Made by a program: the position numbers and the translations under genes
The notes under the pieces: model-generated
The model's input: the letters and a program-made list of their open reading frames with translations, nothing else
Told to the model about the DNA's origin: nothing
The model's database searches: none
Assembly (NCBI GenBank): GCA_904501945.1
Contig: CAJGCU010000001.1
Coordinates: 1-64,000, forward strand
From: an uncultured Bacteroidaceae bacterium
Lineage (GTDB): Bacteria > Bacteroidota > Bacteroidia > Bacteroidales > Bacteroidaceae
Direction: 5' to 3'
Length of the DNA stretch: 64,000 bases
Part shown: in pieces, positions 1 to 11,900 of the stretch
How positions within the stretch are numbered: position 1 is the first letter of the stretch
Layout: the number at the start of each line of letters is the position of its first letter

Positions 1-1
1 A

Positions 2-178
2 GAAACGTGCTGGTGTTTGGTGGGACTTCACGATAAGTCAGTGACGAATGCGGAAGCTCTATTTAAGAAGAACTATTTGGCAAACCATGTACAGCGTTTC
101 GAAGGTGAACATCAACTTAACGAAAAAGTTATCAAAAAAGTGCTTATTCCGTTAATAGAAAAATTGCGACAAGTTTGA
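2..178 (+). CDS. C-terminal fragment of a YqiA-like alpha/beta hydrolase
   Basis: The window opens inside this gene; the reading frame runs from base 2 to a TGA at 176-178 and gives 58 residues. The fragment contains VGLHDKSV followed by a Phe-Glu-Gly-Glu-His-Gln-Leu stretch, which resembles the end of small YqiA/YcfP-type alpha/beta hydrolases, where an Asp loop and a late GxHxL histidine complete the catalytic triad. It ends about 90 bp before the convergent DUF4270 gene, with a terminator between them. The family call is inferred from a short tail only; the catalytic serine lies outside the window. Confidence 0.42.
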   Translation, partial: ETCWCLVGLHDKSVTNAEALFKKNYLANHVQRFEGEHQLNEKVIKKVLIPLIEKLRQV

Positions 179-198
179 CTTCTCAAAAATAAAAAGAA

Positions 199-240
199 GG
201 CGGCTGTTAATTTCATAGATGGGTGAAACTTACAGCCGTC
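199..240. terminator. Bidirectional terminator hairpin
   Basis: GGCGGCTGT at 199-207 pairs with ACAGCCGTC at 232-240 (one G-U pair), with an A-run before it and a T-rich stretch after it. It lies between two convergent genes and can serve both. Confidence 0.75.
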
Positions 241-271
241 CTTTATATTGCTTTAAATCTATATTGTATGG

Positions 272-1630
272 TTATTTGAAACTGGAGTAGATAACTTCCA
301 TCTTAACATTACCTTTTGTTCCTCCGACCAATCGTGCACTGCTCATGCTGAAATCGTGATTGAGCTTGACTATGTTTCCGCTGGAGTCTTTGGTCGATTC
401 TACAGGAATAAGCAGTACTTTGTTCCAGTTCTCGGTTGCCTTTCCTGCTCGCTTCTCGTTGACCATTCTTGTTACGAGTCTTGCAATGTTGCTGAAAACG
501 TAGGAGTTTGTGTTGGGGTTGAAGGTGGCGAGATATGACTCTTTGCTATCGTTGACATGGTAGTTCTCGAAGAAACCGTTCAGGTAGTCGTCAAGGCGAA
601 CCATTAGGATGGTTTGGGGAATATCAAGTTTGAATGAACTTTGTATCAAGTCGTTATATCTGATGAAAGTAATCTTCGCCGAATTGATGGTGTCCTGTAC
701 ATTTATCATGTCGGTAGGGATGCTGGCAAGTGTGAAGATGCCTGCTGGAGTTTTCAGGTAGGTTGCGCTTTGGTCTTCAAGCAGTTCTTCCAAATTGAAG
801 TTCTCGAAACGGGTGGCTTCTACGACTGCATCTGTTGCTGCAAAAGAACTTACGCCCAATGTGTCCTTTTTGTACTCTTCGTCATAGTAGTTGAAGTACA
901 TGTTCATCTGCACGATATCTATGTAAGCCATTGCTCCATCGCCATATTCAAGCTTGAAGTAAAGTCCTTTGCTGCATGGATTTTCGCTCTTGAGCCATGA
1001 TGCGGTATTGGCAAAGTGCGCTGGATTCTTGCGATAGTCGCGAATGATTTTTGTTCCGATGCTATTGGGCAGCGATACTCGTATGTTGTTATTGTATTTG
1101 GTTGACCATCTTGCTGAGTCTGTAATGGTTCGGTCGTTGATGGTAAACCATTTTGTTGCTATTGGCTTTGCGCTTGTGTCGTAGTAGTTCTCTGGATTAA
1201 TGTTTGTGTAGTAGTCGGCATTGGGGTCCAGCTGCTGGTTCAGTTCGTAAACGCTAAGTTTGAATGATGCCAAAGAGTCGCCTACGAAGTCTTCGATGAA
1301 AAGACGAAGGTCAATTTGAATACATGAATCGTTTTCAATGTGCTTTGGCAGAGCAAAACTTTCATCGCAGTTGAATTGTACGAGAAAATCACTTTTGATA
1401 GTTGTTCCTGTTTCTGGATCTGTGAATCTTCCGAAATAGGACTTGCTGGTACGTGCAAGCACAGAATCTCCGACAGCGTATGATTCGGTGCTGACATCAT
1501 ATGTCTGATAGTTTCTTGAGACGAGGTCGGTTGTAGGCATCATGTCAACGCCTAATGTAGCGCTATCCTCGTCACAAGAGGCAAACATGAATAATATTGC
1601 TGTCGATGCTAAAAGATACTTTATACTCAT
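272..1630 (-). CDS. DUF4270 family lipoprotein
   Basis: Exported lipoprotein of 452 residues from the ATG at 1630. The start was chosen because it puts a clean signal peptide at the N-terminus (MSIKYLLASTAILFMFASC, lipidated Cys19) and lies 4 bp after the stop of the upstream gene, suggesting translational coupling; an upstream in-frame Met would overlap that gene and bury the signal. After the Cys comes DEDSATLGVDMMP, typical of the start of DUF4270 proteins, a Bacteroidota family of unknown function. No catalytic motif is visible. The neighbour is a one-domain glycogen-synthase relative; I know this pairing from other Bacteroidales, but no joint role is established. Confidence 0.85.
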   Translation of the reverse strand: MSIKYLLASTAILFMFASCDEDSATLGVDMMPTTDLVSRNYQTYDVSTESYAVGDSVLARTSKSYFGRFTDPETGTTIKSDFLVQFNCDESFALPKHIENDSCIQIDLRLFIEDFVGDSLASFKLSVYELNQQLDPNADYYTNINPENYYDTSAKPIATKWFTINDRTITDSARWSTKYNNNIRVSLPNSIGTKIIRDYRKNPAHFANTASWLKSENPCSKGLYFKLEYGDGAMAYIDIVQMNMYFNYYDEEYKKDTLGVSSFAATDAVVEATRFENFNLEELLEDQSATYLKTPAGIFTLASIPTDMINVQDTINSAKITFIRYNDLIQSSFKLDIPQTILMVRLDDYLNGFFENYHVNDSKESYLATFNPNTNSYVFSNIARLVTRMVNEKRAGKATENWNKVLLIPVESTKDSSGNIVKLNHDFSMSSARLVGGTKGNVKMEVIYSSFK

Positions 1631-1634
1631 TTTT

Positions 1635-2447
1635 TTAATCAAAAAGTGATTCGTAGAATGTGCTGTATGCTTCTTTGAAATCATCTCCCTCTACGGGTTC
1701 AAGAACAGGCTTGTTGAGAGATTTTGCATATTCCATGATTGCAGAATCCGTATTGGAGTTTTCTATAATAACACCATCAGCAAACTTTACGCCAATCTTT
1801 ACCAGTTCTGTGTGTCCGAACTTGTTTTCGCAGATATCTTTAATGTCATCATGGCTAACATCTTTGTATTCTACGAATTTTGCATTTTCGGTACCAAGAT
1901 CTTGCTCAAATTCTTTTGGCGAAGCTTCTATCACAACTTTTGTGTCGCGGAATGAAGGTTCTTCGTTGTATGCTTTCTTGATGTAGAGTGGAGCAAGTGC
2001 AGCAGCCCATCCATGGCAATGGATAACATCAGGAACCCAACGTAACTTTTTAACAGTTTCCAGTACGCCTCGTGCATAGAAGATAGCACGTTCGCAATTG
2101 TCTGTGTATTCTTTCCCGTCTTTATCCGTCAAAATGCCGCGCTTCATGAAATAGTCATCGTTGTCGATGAAATAAATCTGCATTCGGGCAGAGGGTAGTG
2201 AGGCCACCTTAATGATGAGTGGATGATCGGTATCGTCAATGATAAGGTTCATTCCGGAAAGGCGAATGACCTCATGAAGTTGATTGCGACGCTCATTAAT
2301 ATTGCCCCATTTGGGAGAGAATGTTCTGATTTCGTGTCCTTGCTCCTGAATGGATTGAGGCAAAATACGACCCTTCAGAGAACTTTCATTCTCTGCTACG
2401 AATGGTGCGATTCCTGTTGTAATAAATAGTACTTTTTGGGCTTTCAT
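1635..2447 (-). CDS. Glycogen/starch synthase-like protein (GT5 N-terminal domain only)
   Basis: 270 residues from the ATG at 2447 (MKAQKVLFITTG). It matches the N-terminal Rossmann half of GT5 glycogen synthases, including the HCHGWAAALAPLYIK segment, but is little more than half the usual length of about 480 residues and has no nucleotide-sugar-binding C-terminal half. The ADP-glucose-binding loop that normally reads KxGGLGDV after APF is replaced by VAENESSLKG, so normal catalysis is doubtful. A TAACTTTG (minus strand) at 2484-2491 looks like a -7 element just upstream. It forms a unit with the DUF4270 lipoprotein gene downstream. It may be a structural or regulatory descendant of the synthase; the function is unknown. 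Confidence 0.75.
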   Translation of the reverse strand: MKAQKVLFITTGIAPFVAENESSLKGRILPQSIQEQGHEIRTFSPKWGNINERRNQLHEVIRLSGMNLIIDDTDHPLIIKVASLPSARMQIYFIDNDDYFMKRGILTDKDGKEYTDNCERAIFYARGVLETVKKLRWVPDVIHCHGWAAALAPLYIKKAYNEEPSFRDTKVVIEASPKEFEQDLGTENAKFVEYKDVSHDDIKDICENKFGHTELVKIGVKFADGVIIENSNTDSAIMEYAKSLNKPVLEPVEGDDFKEAYSTFYESLFD

Positions 2448-2579
2448 TTTGTGCAGCTTTTCGATAAAGTACGAAAAGTAATGCAAAGTTAGTGAAAATC
2501 CGCGAAAAATCGTGATATTTTTGTTTTAATTAAGATTTTAGCGGCTGGTTTTCACGTTCTTTGTGGTTGATTTGTAATT

Positions 2580-3386
2580 TTATGTTAGCGAGAAAGGACC
2601 TGTTGGTATTTTACGCCGTAGTACTTCGAGTTTGAAATCTACGCCTGCTATGATTCCGTAACTGCGCAAGACCGATTCTAGTGTTTTGCGGGCAAGTTCA
2701 GGATGGTTGTTCTCTTCGCTGAGATGACAGAGCCATACGTAGCTGAGTTTCTCGTGAAAATTTTCAGCCAATGCGTATGCTGTTTTCTTATTGGAAAGGT
2801 GTCCATGCCCGCTGGCAATACGTTCCTTTAGCATTTCAGGATAGCGTCCTTGTTTCAACATTTCTTCGTCGTAATTGGCTTCCAGAATGAGGTGTGTACT
2901 TTGGGAAATGTAGTATTTCACATTTTCTGTGACATCTCCTACATCGGTCATGACAGTAAAACGACACTCTCCAATTTCAATGTGGTAGCCTACGTTCTCT
3001 GATGCATCATGGGGAATGGTGAAAGGTGTAATGACAAAAGGAGCTATCTTGAACGTTTTGCCGGCCTCTATGTTTTGGCGATTTTCTATAGGGATCTTAA
3101 CGGTGCTCTGCCAGTTCCTGTCCATTCCTTCATGAACCAGTTTGGTTGCATAGACGGGTATGGCATACTCTTTGCTAATTTTCCCTGTAGCCTTGGTGTG
3201 GTCAGCATGGTCATGAGTAACTATGATACCTCGTATTTTGCTGACTTTCAGTCCGTATTCTGTCAGATTTTTTTTGAATTGACGAATGCCAACGCCACAA
3301 TCAATGATGATGGCGTCTGACTCTGTTGATAGATAGTAACAATTGCCGCAACTGCCGCTCCCAAGGCTGAAAAATGTTATTTCCAT
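2580..3386 (-). CDS. MBL-fold metallo-hydrolase (YycJ/WalJ-like)
   Basis: 268 residues, full length for the family. The N-terminus MEITFFSLGSGSCGN and the metal-binding motif THDHADH (residues 57-63) identify a metallo-beta-lactamase-fold hydrolase; GHGHLSN further on supplies another metal-ligand loop. The closest named relatives are the YycJ/WalJ/VicX proteins, predicted cytoplasmic nucleases or phosphodiesterases implicated in coordinating cell division with DNA replication in Gram-positives. No signal peptide. It follows aspS by 75 bp on the same strand and may be co-transcribed with it. The substrate is not known. Confidence 0.85.
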   Translation of the reverse strand: MEITFFSLGSGSCGNCYYLSTESDAIIIDCGVGIRQFKKNLTEYGLKVSKIRGIIVTHDHADHTKATGKISKEYAIPVYATKLVHEGMDRNWQSTVKIPIENRQNIEAGKTFKIAPFVITPFTIPHDASENVGYHIEIGECRFTVMTDVGDVTENVKYYISQSTHLILEANYDEEMLKQGRYPEMLKERIASGHGHLSNKKTAYALAENFHEKLSYVWLCHLSEENNHPELARKTLESVLRSYGIIAGVDFKLEVLRRKIPTGPFSLT

Positions 3387-3461
3387 GCGATAAAGTCATA
3401 ACTTGACATAGCTGAGAAGCTTTTTATCTTCCCAGCTAGGCCAAATGTCAGTTGCGTTATT

Positions 3462-5222
3462 TTATTCTTTAGGCAAATTAAGTGCAATAAAGTCTTCGTC
3501 AAGCTGTTTCTGATCCACAAAAGATGGGGCATCAAGCATTACGTCTCGTCCGCTGTTGTTCTTAGGGAATGCAATGCAGTCTCGGATGGAATCAAGACCC
3601 GCAAATATGCTGACCCATCGGTCGAGGCCATAAGCCAATCCTCCGTGTGGTGGGGCACCATACTTGAATGCATTCATCAGGAAGCCGAATTGTTCTTCGG
3701 CTTTCTCTGGCGTGAAGCCAAGTATTTCGAACATTTTAGCTTGTAGCTTGGGGTCGTGTATACGGATGGAGCCACCACCAACTTCAACACCGTTGCACAC
3801 CATGTCGTAGGCGTCAGCACGAACTGCAGCAGGGTCAGAATCAAGCAGATGAACGTCTTCATCCATTGGGTGTGTGAAAGGATGGTGCATGGCCATCAAA
3901 CGCTGTTCCTCTTCGCTCCATTCAAACATTGGGAACTCTGTTACCCACAGCAACGCGAATTTGTTCTTGTCGCGCAAACCAAGACGTTCACCCATTTCCA
4001 AACGAAGTTCACACAGCTGCTTACGTGTCTTCATGGCATCGTCGCCGCTGAGGATGAGAATGAGGTCGCCAGGCTGGGCAGCCATCTTTTCCTTCAGTGC
4101 CTGAAGGTCTTCTTGTGTATAGAACTTGTCCACAGAGGATTTCACGACGCCGTCTTCCTGTACACGAGCGTAAACAAGGCCTTTTGCACCAATCTGTGGT
4201 CGTTTTACCCATTCTGTCAATTTGTCAATGTCTTTTCTGGTGTATGAAGCACATCCTGCAGCACAGATTCCGCCTATGTATGCTGCATCATCAAATACAG
4301 CAAATGTGCCTTTCTTCAGTATGTCGTCCAGTTCGACAAATTCCATGCCAAAACGCATATCAGGCTTGTCGGAACCAAAGCGTTTCATACATTCAATCCA
4401 TGGCAGGCGAAGGAAGTCTCCTTCTATTTCTACGCCTTTCAATTCCTTGAAAAGATGTTTTGCCATGCCCTCAAAAGTACTGATTACATCTTCTTGAGTG
4501 ACAAATGACATCTCGCAGTCTATCTGAGTGAACTCAGGCTGCCGGTCAGCGCGCAAGTCTTCATCACGGAAACATTTTACAATCTGGAAATAGCGGTCAA
4601 ATCCTGCAACCATCAGCAACTGTTTCAAAGTTTGAGGAGACTGTGGCAATGCGTAGAACTGACCAGGATTCATGCGTGACGGAACAATAAAGTCGCGTGC
4701 TCCTTCAGGGGTAGATCCAATGAGCATTGGAGTTTCCACTTCAAGGAAACCGAGATTGGAAAGATAGTTGCGTACGGCAATGCAGAAATGGTGGCGCAGT
4801 TCAAGATTCTGGCGAACAGGATTGCGACGCAAATCAAGATACCTGTATTTCATGCGCAGGTCATCACCGCCGTCAGAATTGTCCTCGATGGTGAAGGGAG
4901 GAGTGATAGACTCGTTGAGTACGGTCAGTTCAGACACTTCTATTTCAATATCTCCTGTAGGGATATTCTTGTTCTTGCTGTATCGTTCTGCGACAGTGCC
5001 TGTCACTTGAATGACAAACTCTCGTCCGAGTTTATTGGCGCGTTCACAAAGAGAAGCGTTTGTCTCCTCGTTAAATACCAACTGCGTGATGCCGTAGCGG
5101 TCGCGCAAATCAACAAAAGTCAACGCACCCATTTTTCTTGTGCGCTGTACCCATCCGGCAAGTGTTACCTGCTTGCCTGCATCAGAGAGTCTCAGCTCTC
5201 CATTTGTATATGTTCTGTACAT
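3462..5222 (-). CDS. aspS: Aspartyl-tRNA synthetase
   Basis: 586 residues, the usual length of the bacterial-type enzyme with a GAD insertion. It charges tRNA-Asp with aspartate in the cytoplasm. The N-terminal OB-fold anticodon-binding domain starts [19 protein letters not shown]; the class II core follows with [15 protein letters not shown] and, near the C-terminus, [10 protein letters not shown] (motif 3). The start at 5222 is the first residue of the conserved N-terminus. A TATCTTTG (minus strand) at 5255-5262 fits the -7 promoter element of this phylum. Confidence 0.97.
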   Translation of the reverse strand: MYRTYTNGELRLSDAGKQVTLAGWVQRTRKMGALTFVDLRDRYGITQLVFNEETNASLCERANKLGREFVIQVTGTVAERYSKNKNIPTGDIEIEVSELTVLNESITPPFTIEDNSDGGDDLRMKYRYLDLRRNPVRQNLELRHHFCIAVRNYLSNLGFLEVETPMLIGSTPEGARDFIVPSRMNPGQFYALPQSPQTLKQLLMVAGFDRYFQIVKCFRDEDLRADRQPEFTQIDCEMSFVTQEDVISTFEGMAKHLFKELKGVEIEGDFLRLPWIECMKRFGSDKPDMRFGMEFVELDDILKKGTFAVFDDAAYIGGICAAGCASYTRKDIDKLTEWVKRPQIGAKGLVYARVQEDGVVKSSVDKFYTQEDLQALKEKMAAQPGDLILILSGDDAMKTRKQLCELRLEMGERLGLRDKNKFALLWVTEFPMFEWSEEEQRLMAMHHPFTHPMDEDVHLLDSDPAAVRADAYDMVCNGVEVGGGSIRIHDPKLQAKMFEILGFTPEKAEEQFGFLMNAFKYGAPPHGGLAYGLDRWVSIFAGLDSIRDCIAFPKNNSGRDVMLDAPSFVDQKQLDEDFIALNLPKE

Positions 5223-5420
5223 ATCTTATAGATGTGTTATATTATTTTCTTTTGCAAAGATACGAAATTTTGAATAAATGTGAGAAAAAGGTTTGATTAT
5301 ATTTCTCAAATGAGGAAAAAAGATTTTTTTTATGTCTGTTAAATTCGCATTCCCGTTCAGGACAAGATTTGGGAATCGTGTACTTGAAAAATGGTGTTTC
5401 CCCAATCTGCATATTGGTAT

Positions 5421-5489
5421 AGGGCGCATCCAATTTACGTTATAGGGCACATCGTAATTACATAGCAGGGTGTATCGTAATAACGCTCT
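5421..5489. repeat. Family A repeat: three 23-bp tandem units
   Basis: Three units begin with AGGG at 5421, 5444 and 5467, exactly 23 bp apart, each followed by a degenerate ATCGTAATTAC core. The array sits in the 323-bp gap between aspS and tamL, 57 bp beyond the tamL stop codon. The same unit recurs at 15038, 53599 and 60318. Nothing else was recognised in this gap apart from the aspS promoter region. Confidence 0.8.
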
Positions 5490-5545
5490 AGATTGTATCG
5501 ATTATCTGAAAAAACATTGACCTTTGATTGGTGTGCTGTGTGCCC

Positions 5546-7849
5546 TTAGAAGGGCATACCTACAGCAAAGTGGAACGCGAAGTCGCGGTCAAAGTTGGGA
5601 TGTGTGATAGGGTAGTGGCCTTTTCCTGTATAGGCCGGATTTATGGCTTTCATGCCTGCATCGAAGCGGACAATGAAGAAGTTCGCGTCCATACGAAGGC
5701 CTATGCCATAGCTGACGGCAATTTGTTCGAGGAATGTGTTGAAACGGAATTCCCCGCCAGGCTGGTCCTTATATTCGCGTATGGTCCAAATGTTTCCAGC
5801 ATCGACAAAGGCGGCTCCGCTGAATTTCCAGAATAGCTTGGTTCGATATTCGAGGCTAAGGTCCAGTTTGATGTCGCCAGACTGATTCAGAAAGTTGATT
5901 CCTTTGTCTTTCCCGTTGTATTTTCCTGGGCCTAACGAGCGTACTGACCATCCTCGTACGCTATTGGCTCCTCCTGCGAAATACCGTTTTTCAAATGGAA
6001 GCTGGTTGGAATTGCCATACGGGTAGGCTATGCCTAATGCACCATGGAATGCCACAGAATTGTTTTTGTCAATACGGATACTTTTAGAATATTCAAAATC
6101 TCCTCGGATATATTGTGCAAAGGCAATTCCGCAGAAGGTGTATTGACCATTGCTGTTTCGCTTGCCGTTGGCAAGATGGGTTAAAGCATTCAAGACGTTG
6201 CCAGATGTCTCGATGTTGAATCTTATGGTATAAGCATTTTTTCCGAATGTCTGTTCTCTCGCGCCAAGCGAATTGTAAGTGTAGGTATATCCTAATTTTG
6301 TGATGAGCAGATTCTCATAATTATACTTTAAGATGGCGTTTGTTTTTCCAAGTGAGTCGAGATATTGTTCCTTGAAAGTCTTTGAAATCCAAGGCATATA
6401 TACATAGTTCACCTCCAATAGGTCGAAACGGTGCTGGATGTGTTGGCTTTTGCTGCTCCATTTGTAACGCCATGCAGCAGTGAGAACTCTTCTTTGAAAC
6501 TCAGGACGGTTCTGCATATTATATTGCAGAGCAATTTCAGAGGAGGCATTGTGTAAAGTGCCCCATTCCCTTTTTACATATGGAAGCAAGAAAGCAGGGA
6601 AGCCTAATGTGGCCTCTGCTCCCAATTCTACGTAATTGTTACCGTCATAGCCCTCAAGTCCAGTGATAGCTTCGTAGGCACCTCTAATCTTGAATGTAAA
6701 AGTTTCTGAGCCTTTGAAGAGATTCTTGTTCTGGTATGACGTGGAGACGGCTGCTCCAAGGTCGCCTGCAGAGTTTGTTGCTTCTACGTCAAATCCAAAC
6801 GAATGCGGCTTTGCATGGTTTACTGTGATGTTGCAATCAATAGTGTCTGTGCCAGGGCGTTCAGCTATATTGATGCTTGAAAACGAAATGGCTGGCAGAC
6901 GAGTATAGTTTGTGTATGTTCGTTTGAAATAGCTGTCATTGTATAAATTGTTTGGACGTATCATCGTGTTGCTGATGAGCAAACGCTTTCTGAAGTGCTG
7001 TTGACCTTGGTGTAAAAAGTTGTACTCATGATGTTGTACTGTATCAACAGGCTCATCAGCGGATGTGATATCAGTTAGAAAGTTTACGTTTCCAATCGTA
7101 TATCGCTTGTGATTTGTTGCCGCCGTGCGTCCGTCACCTTGATGCAACTTTATTCTCATGAGAATGTCCACTTCTGTCGAATTGCGTGCTGTATCTGCAC
7201 TGAAACGAACATCTTCTTTGTTGAATTTATAGTATCCGTTATTCCTTAAATAAGAGGCAATTCTGTTTCTTTCTGTATTCAAAGTGTTTACATCAAAGGA
7301 ATTGCCAGACTTCAGAAGTGAACGGGCGGTATCTTCTATTGTGATGAAGTGTCTCAGTCCTTCGTCTTCGACGACACGGTGGATGTTGCGGATAGTATAG
7401 CGCTTATTGGGATGTACATGGTAGAGAATTTTCATTTTTTTCCCGTTCTCAATCTTGATTTCATCTATATCAGCTTTCATATATCCTGCATTATTTAGCA
7501 CTTGCCTGATGTCTTCCATCGTTTTTTGAGCCTTCTTGCTATCGTAAAGTACAGGTGCTTCTCCTAATTTACGAAAGAAATGGCAAATGTTTTTTGTTGT
7601 GTCAGTTCCTGAAAGTGTATAAATTTTCAATGGAACTTTTGCTCCAAACCATTTTGTATTTGTGTTTTGTGCCACATAGTCCCCTAACATGTATGTCTTC
7701 ATTACTTCGTCTTCATCGCAAATCACTTTCACACCTGTCAACATATGTTTTCCTTCTGGAATATATCTATCTACAGAACATGCAACAATCGTCATGCTCA
7801 GCACTGCAAAAGTTATTAGCGTACGTATATGTGAAAGTTGGAATTTCAT
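5546..7849 (-). CDS. tamL: TamL: lipidated TamA/BamA-type outer-membrane assembly protein
   Basis: 767 residues from the ATG at 7849. The first 24 residues form a lipoprotein signal (MTIVACSVD, Cys24), the hallmark of the TamL variant of TamA in Bacteroidota. Residues 25 to about 330 carry POTRA-like segments; the rest is a 16-strand D15/BamA beta-barrel with AGGANSVRGWSVRSLGPG, the family's lid-loop (VRGF/Y-type) motif, and ends in aromatic FHFAVGMPF as barrel proteins do. It should help insert proteins into the outer membrane with TamB. tamB lies upstream on the same strand, separated by an esterase gene, but tamL has its own strong promoter. TamL or a second BamA cannot be fully separated by eye, but the lipobox and the tamB neighbour favour TamL. 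Confidence 0.88.
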   Translation of the reverse strand: MKFQLSHIRTLITFAVLSMTIVACSVDRYIPEGKHMLTGVKVICDEDEVMKTYMLGDYVAQNTNTKWFGAKVPLKIYTLSGTDTTKNICHFFRKLGEAPVLYDSKKAQKTMEDIRQVLNNAGYMKADIDEIKIENGKKMKILYHVHPNKRYTIRNIHRVVEDEGLRHFITIEDTARSLLKSGNSFDVNTLNTERNRIASYLRNNGYYKFNKEDVRFSADTARNSTEVDILMRIKLHQGDGRTAATNHKRYTIGNVNFLTDITSADEPVDTVQHHEYNFLHQGQQHFRKRLLISNTMIRPNNLYNDSYFKRTYTNYTRLPAISFSSINIAERPGTDTIDCNITVNHAKPHSFGFDVEATNSAGDLGAAVSTSYQNKNLFKGSETFTFKIRGAYEAITGLEGYDGNNYVELGAEATLGFPAFLLPYVKREWGTLHNASSEIALQYNMQNRPEFQRRVLTAAWRYKWSSKSQHIQHRFDLLEVNYVYMPWISKTFKEQYLDSLGKTNAILKYNYENLLITKLGYTYTYNSLGAREQTFGKNAYTIRFNIETSGNVLNALTHLANGKRNSNGQYTFCGIAFAQYIRGDFEYSKSIRIDKNNSVAFHGALGIAYPYGNSNQLPFEKRYFAGGANSVRGWSVRSLGPGKYNGKDKGINFLNQSGDIKLDLSLEYRTKLFWKFSGAAFVDAGNIWTIREYKDQPGGEFRFNTFLEQIAVSYGIGLRMDANFFIVRFDAGMKAINPAYTGKGHYPITHPNFDRDFAFHFAVGMPF

Positions 7850-7870
7850 AGTCAAACGACAAATTGTTTG

Positions 7871-7901
7871 CAAAGGTAGTGTAAATCGAAGACAGAACAA
7901 A
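7871..7901 (-). promoter_or_regulatory. tamL promoter
   Basis: On the minus strand TTTG (7898-7901) is followed after 19 bp by TACCTTTG (7871-7878), matching the Bacteroidota -33/-7 consensus. Transcription would start just upstream of the ATG at 7849, supporting that start. Confidence 0.75.
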
Positions 7902-7942
7902 ATAATTATTCGTTTTTTATGCCCTCTTTGTCGGAGCATCCA

Positions 7943-7983
7943 TAAAAAATGGAGCCATGCTTATGATTGCGGCAAGGCTCCAT
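7943..7983 (-). terminator. Terminator of the esterase gene
   Basis: ATGGAGCC (7949-7956) pairs perfectly with GGCTCCAT (7976-7983); on the minus strand the stem is followed by a run of T. It separates the esterase transcript from tamL. Confidence 0.85.
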
Positions 7984-8004
7984 GTATTTATAATGGTGTG
8001 ATGT

Positions 8005-8901
<897 letters not shown>

Positions 8902-8977
8902 TTAGAATTTATTTAGTTTGTTAGAGTTTTGTAGTTTTTTATCGTATGTTTTCTCAACGACTAATTTTCTCAGCAAC

Positions 8978-11900
8978 TCAATCGTCTTGTGTGACTCTCT
9001 TTTTTGTAAATGGTTTAATGATTTTTTTTGTTTTTTTCTCTTTTGACTTAAGGCGTTTGCGAATAGATTCAAAATCATGGCGCCATGAAAGACCTATTCC
9101 CTGTGTGTTGAGGGTGGCTTTGGTGAAGTATCTGTCGTTGGTTTGATTGTATGCTTTGAGATATAAGTTGCCATTTTGGCTCATGCGCCACTTGACTTCA
9201 AAGTCACCGATAAAATTGCCTTGGTCTGTGAGGGCATTGTCACGATAGCCGAAAGCCCCGTTGATAAGGAGTCTGTCATCGAAAAGCTTGCCTTCGAGCA
9301 ACCCTTCTACGTCAAGGTCGTCCCATCCTTTTTCTCCAGTAGTGAGTGATGAACCAAAGTTCCAGTTTGCGTTAGTGCCAATCATATTGCTAAGCATCTG
9401 ATTGATTTGTCCGCTGAGAGTAGAAGAAAGGAGAGAATTCATGGCCTGTTCTGAATTATTGCCACCGTTGTTGCGTGCGTATTCGTTGGGATAGAAACGC
9501 CCGAGCCCCAACAGGTAAATCATTTGTGTGTTCATTTCTTCCTCAGAGTTAATCATCGAACGAACAAGTTGGCGCACTTCTTCACTTACGTTAGGAATAT
9601 TCATGTCGAACTTGAAATCCATATTGCCCAATTTTCCAGTGATGTCAAGGATTCCGATGACTTTGACTTTGTTGTTTTGTGTAAAGGCCGTTGTGGACGT
9701 GAGGTCGCTAAGTGGAACGGAATTGATGGTGTGATGGCAAATAAGGTGTATGTTGGCATCGAAGGGATTGCCGTTGAATTCGACAAGTGAACCGGGTTGT
9801 AGAGCTAGGTCGCGGAATATAATGTCTTGCAGGTATAATCTATAGAATCCAGAATTGATATTGTAGTTTCCAAACAATTGGAAAGTTCCTTTGTTATACC
9901 ATTGAGCGGTTAGTTTTGCATGGCCAAATGTTCTCATGTAACCATCTTCAATGTTATCCATACGCAGTTTTACCTCGCAGTCTGGTGTCAGGTTAATGTC
10001 AAAGTTTATGTAAATGTCACTATTGTAATTTTTCTTTGCTTCTTTTACTATTGTGAGCGAGTCTTTTTCTGTATCTGTTTTCGTAGAAGAATATACATTT
10101 TTTATGTCAGAGTGAAATGTTTGTAACGAGTCGCGATCACGGAATTCGATGAATGAATTTCCTGTAATGGCGTCGGGAGTTGCTGCATCATAAGCAAAAA
10201 CAGAGCCTTTAGTTGGGGTGACGTTTGCGTTTACATATAGCGGATGACCATCAGAACCACTGACAGTAAGCGTGCCATTAGCGAAAACAGTGGCAAGGAA
10301 TTTATCGCTATTGAATTCGTGTTCGTCGTACGCAAGCAATTCATGAAGGTTAACATGAAAGTCGTACTTGAAATTTTTCATGTTGCGATGTGTGACTTGC
10401 CCATTGAGAGTTGAACGATGCCCGAATCTGTCGTAGATGCTGATATCTTTGAAATCAAACAGATAGGGCCGTAGATGAAGCGTGTCCCCTTCGATGTGGT
10501 AGGGCACATTAGTGGCACGCAGTCGAAGATTCATATGGGGTACGGCATCGCCAACGATGTTGACATCATTTAGTGGACCAATGATACTGATCGGACCTGT
10601 AACATATCCGTTCACTTCTTTGAAAATCCCCCCCAAAAATCCGTGTATGAAAGAAGCGTTTGTGTTGTGTGTGCCGACATTTATCTGTATATCATTGCGT
10701 GCTGGAGATATCCAGCCATTCACGGTGGTAATACCTGTAATGTTCTTTTCTCGTCCTGTAAGTGCGTCAGGCACTCTATATAAGTCAACAATACGACCTT
10801 CTACAGAAATACCCTCTATTTTTTCGTCCCATTTAGCGGTGATGTTGGCATTACCTAGTGGCCCTTCTTGTATAGAAAGGTTTTCAACAGACAAGTTTGC
10901 ATGGATGTTGGGTGTTCCTCCTGCCATGATGTTGTTGAAGATAGCTTGACCAGAAGCTTTACCTGCAAAATGTACAACGTTGAAATTGACAAGCGTCAGG
11001 ATGTATTTGATTTCCAAATTCTTGAGTGTCGCAACAAGTGAATCAGAAGGCGATTCAGATGCTCGCCCATTTATAGACAAGAAGCTATTTGTATTATCGT
11101 TGGCAAACATGACTTGGTCGCATTCTAAACTCTGTTGGTAAAGCGAAATGCGAGAAGGTGAAATAGTCCATGTCGTATCGTTGATGACAGCATTTGATTT
11201 ACGTAAAGTAATATCGGTTTTTGTGCTGCCTAAAGAATCGCTGAATTGAATGACGGGAAGGAGTTGCATGGTAATGTTGTTCCGTCCAGCCGTATTGATG
11301 TACATATCACCATAAATGATATTGTTGTGTATGTCTGCTGTAAAATCAAGTTTTGTGGAAGAGGATGGTATTTCTTCATCATCACTTTCTTTATATGTAG
11401 AGGCGATAGCATGAACATTCATGTTGTCGGGAGTAGTGTTGCATACCAAAGCGATGTCATCATAGTCTTTTTCATTATAGCTAACACTTGGGGCATCAAT
11501 ATTGAGTGACATTTGTTCGTTGTCTGAACTCAAATTTCCAAACATTCTAACAGGTTTTTTCAAAGCGAATTTCGTGTCAGTTAAACTGTGTAGAACAGGA
11601 GCGTCTTTCACAGTAATTTCATAGGTGAAATCAGTTGCAGGTATGTTTTGTTTCTTTACCAGAATCGGTAAGTGGTGCGATAATTGATTAGTAAAGTTGG
11701 CAACTATATCAGCAAGCGATGCCTGTCCTTCAATGGACGCAGTAAGAATTTCACTATTAATTGTATATAGACTTGTTTCATTTTCTTGTTTTTGGGCGTT
11801 AATGATAATGTCTTTTAATGAATAGTTATTCTCTTTCGTCTGTAGGTTGATGTCGTTAAATTTAATGTTGCCATATAGATGCTTGAAATCCTTGCCTCTC

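Noticed and set aside
3387..3461. Hairpin between aspS and the metallo-hydrolase gene
   Set aside because: Only a 6-bp TAGCTG/CAGCTA stem with a large loop and no T-run; too weak to call a terminator.
3756..4247. 163-codon ORF on the plus strand
   Set aside because: It lies wholly antisense to aspS, has no family features, and aspS is certain.
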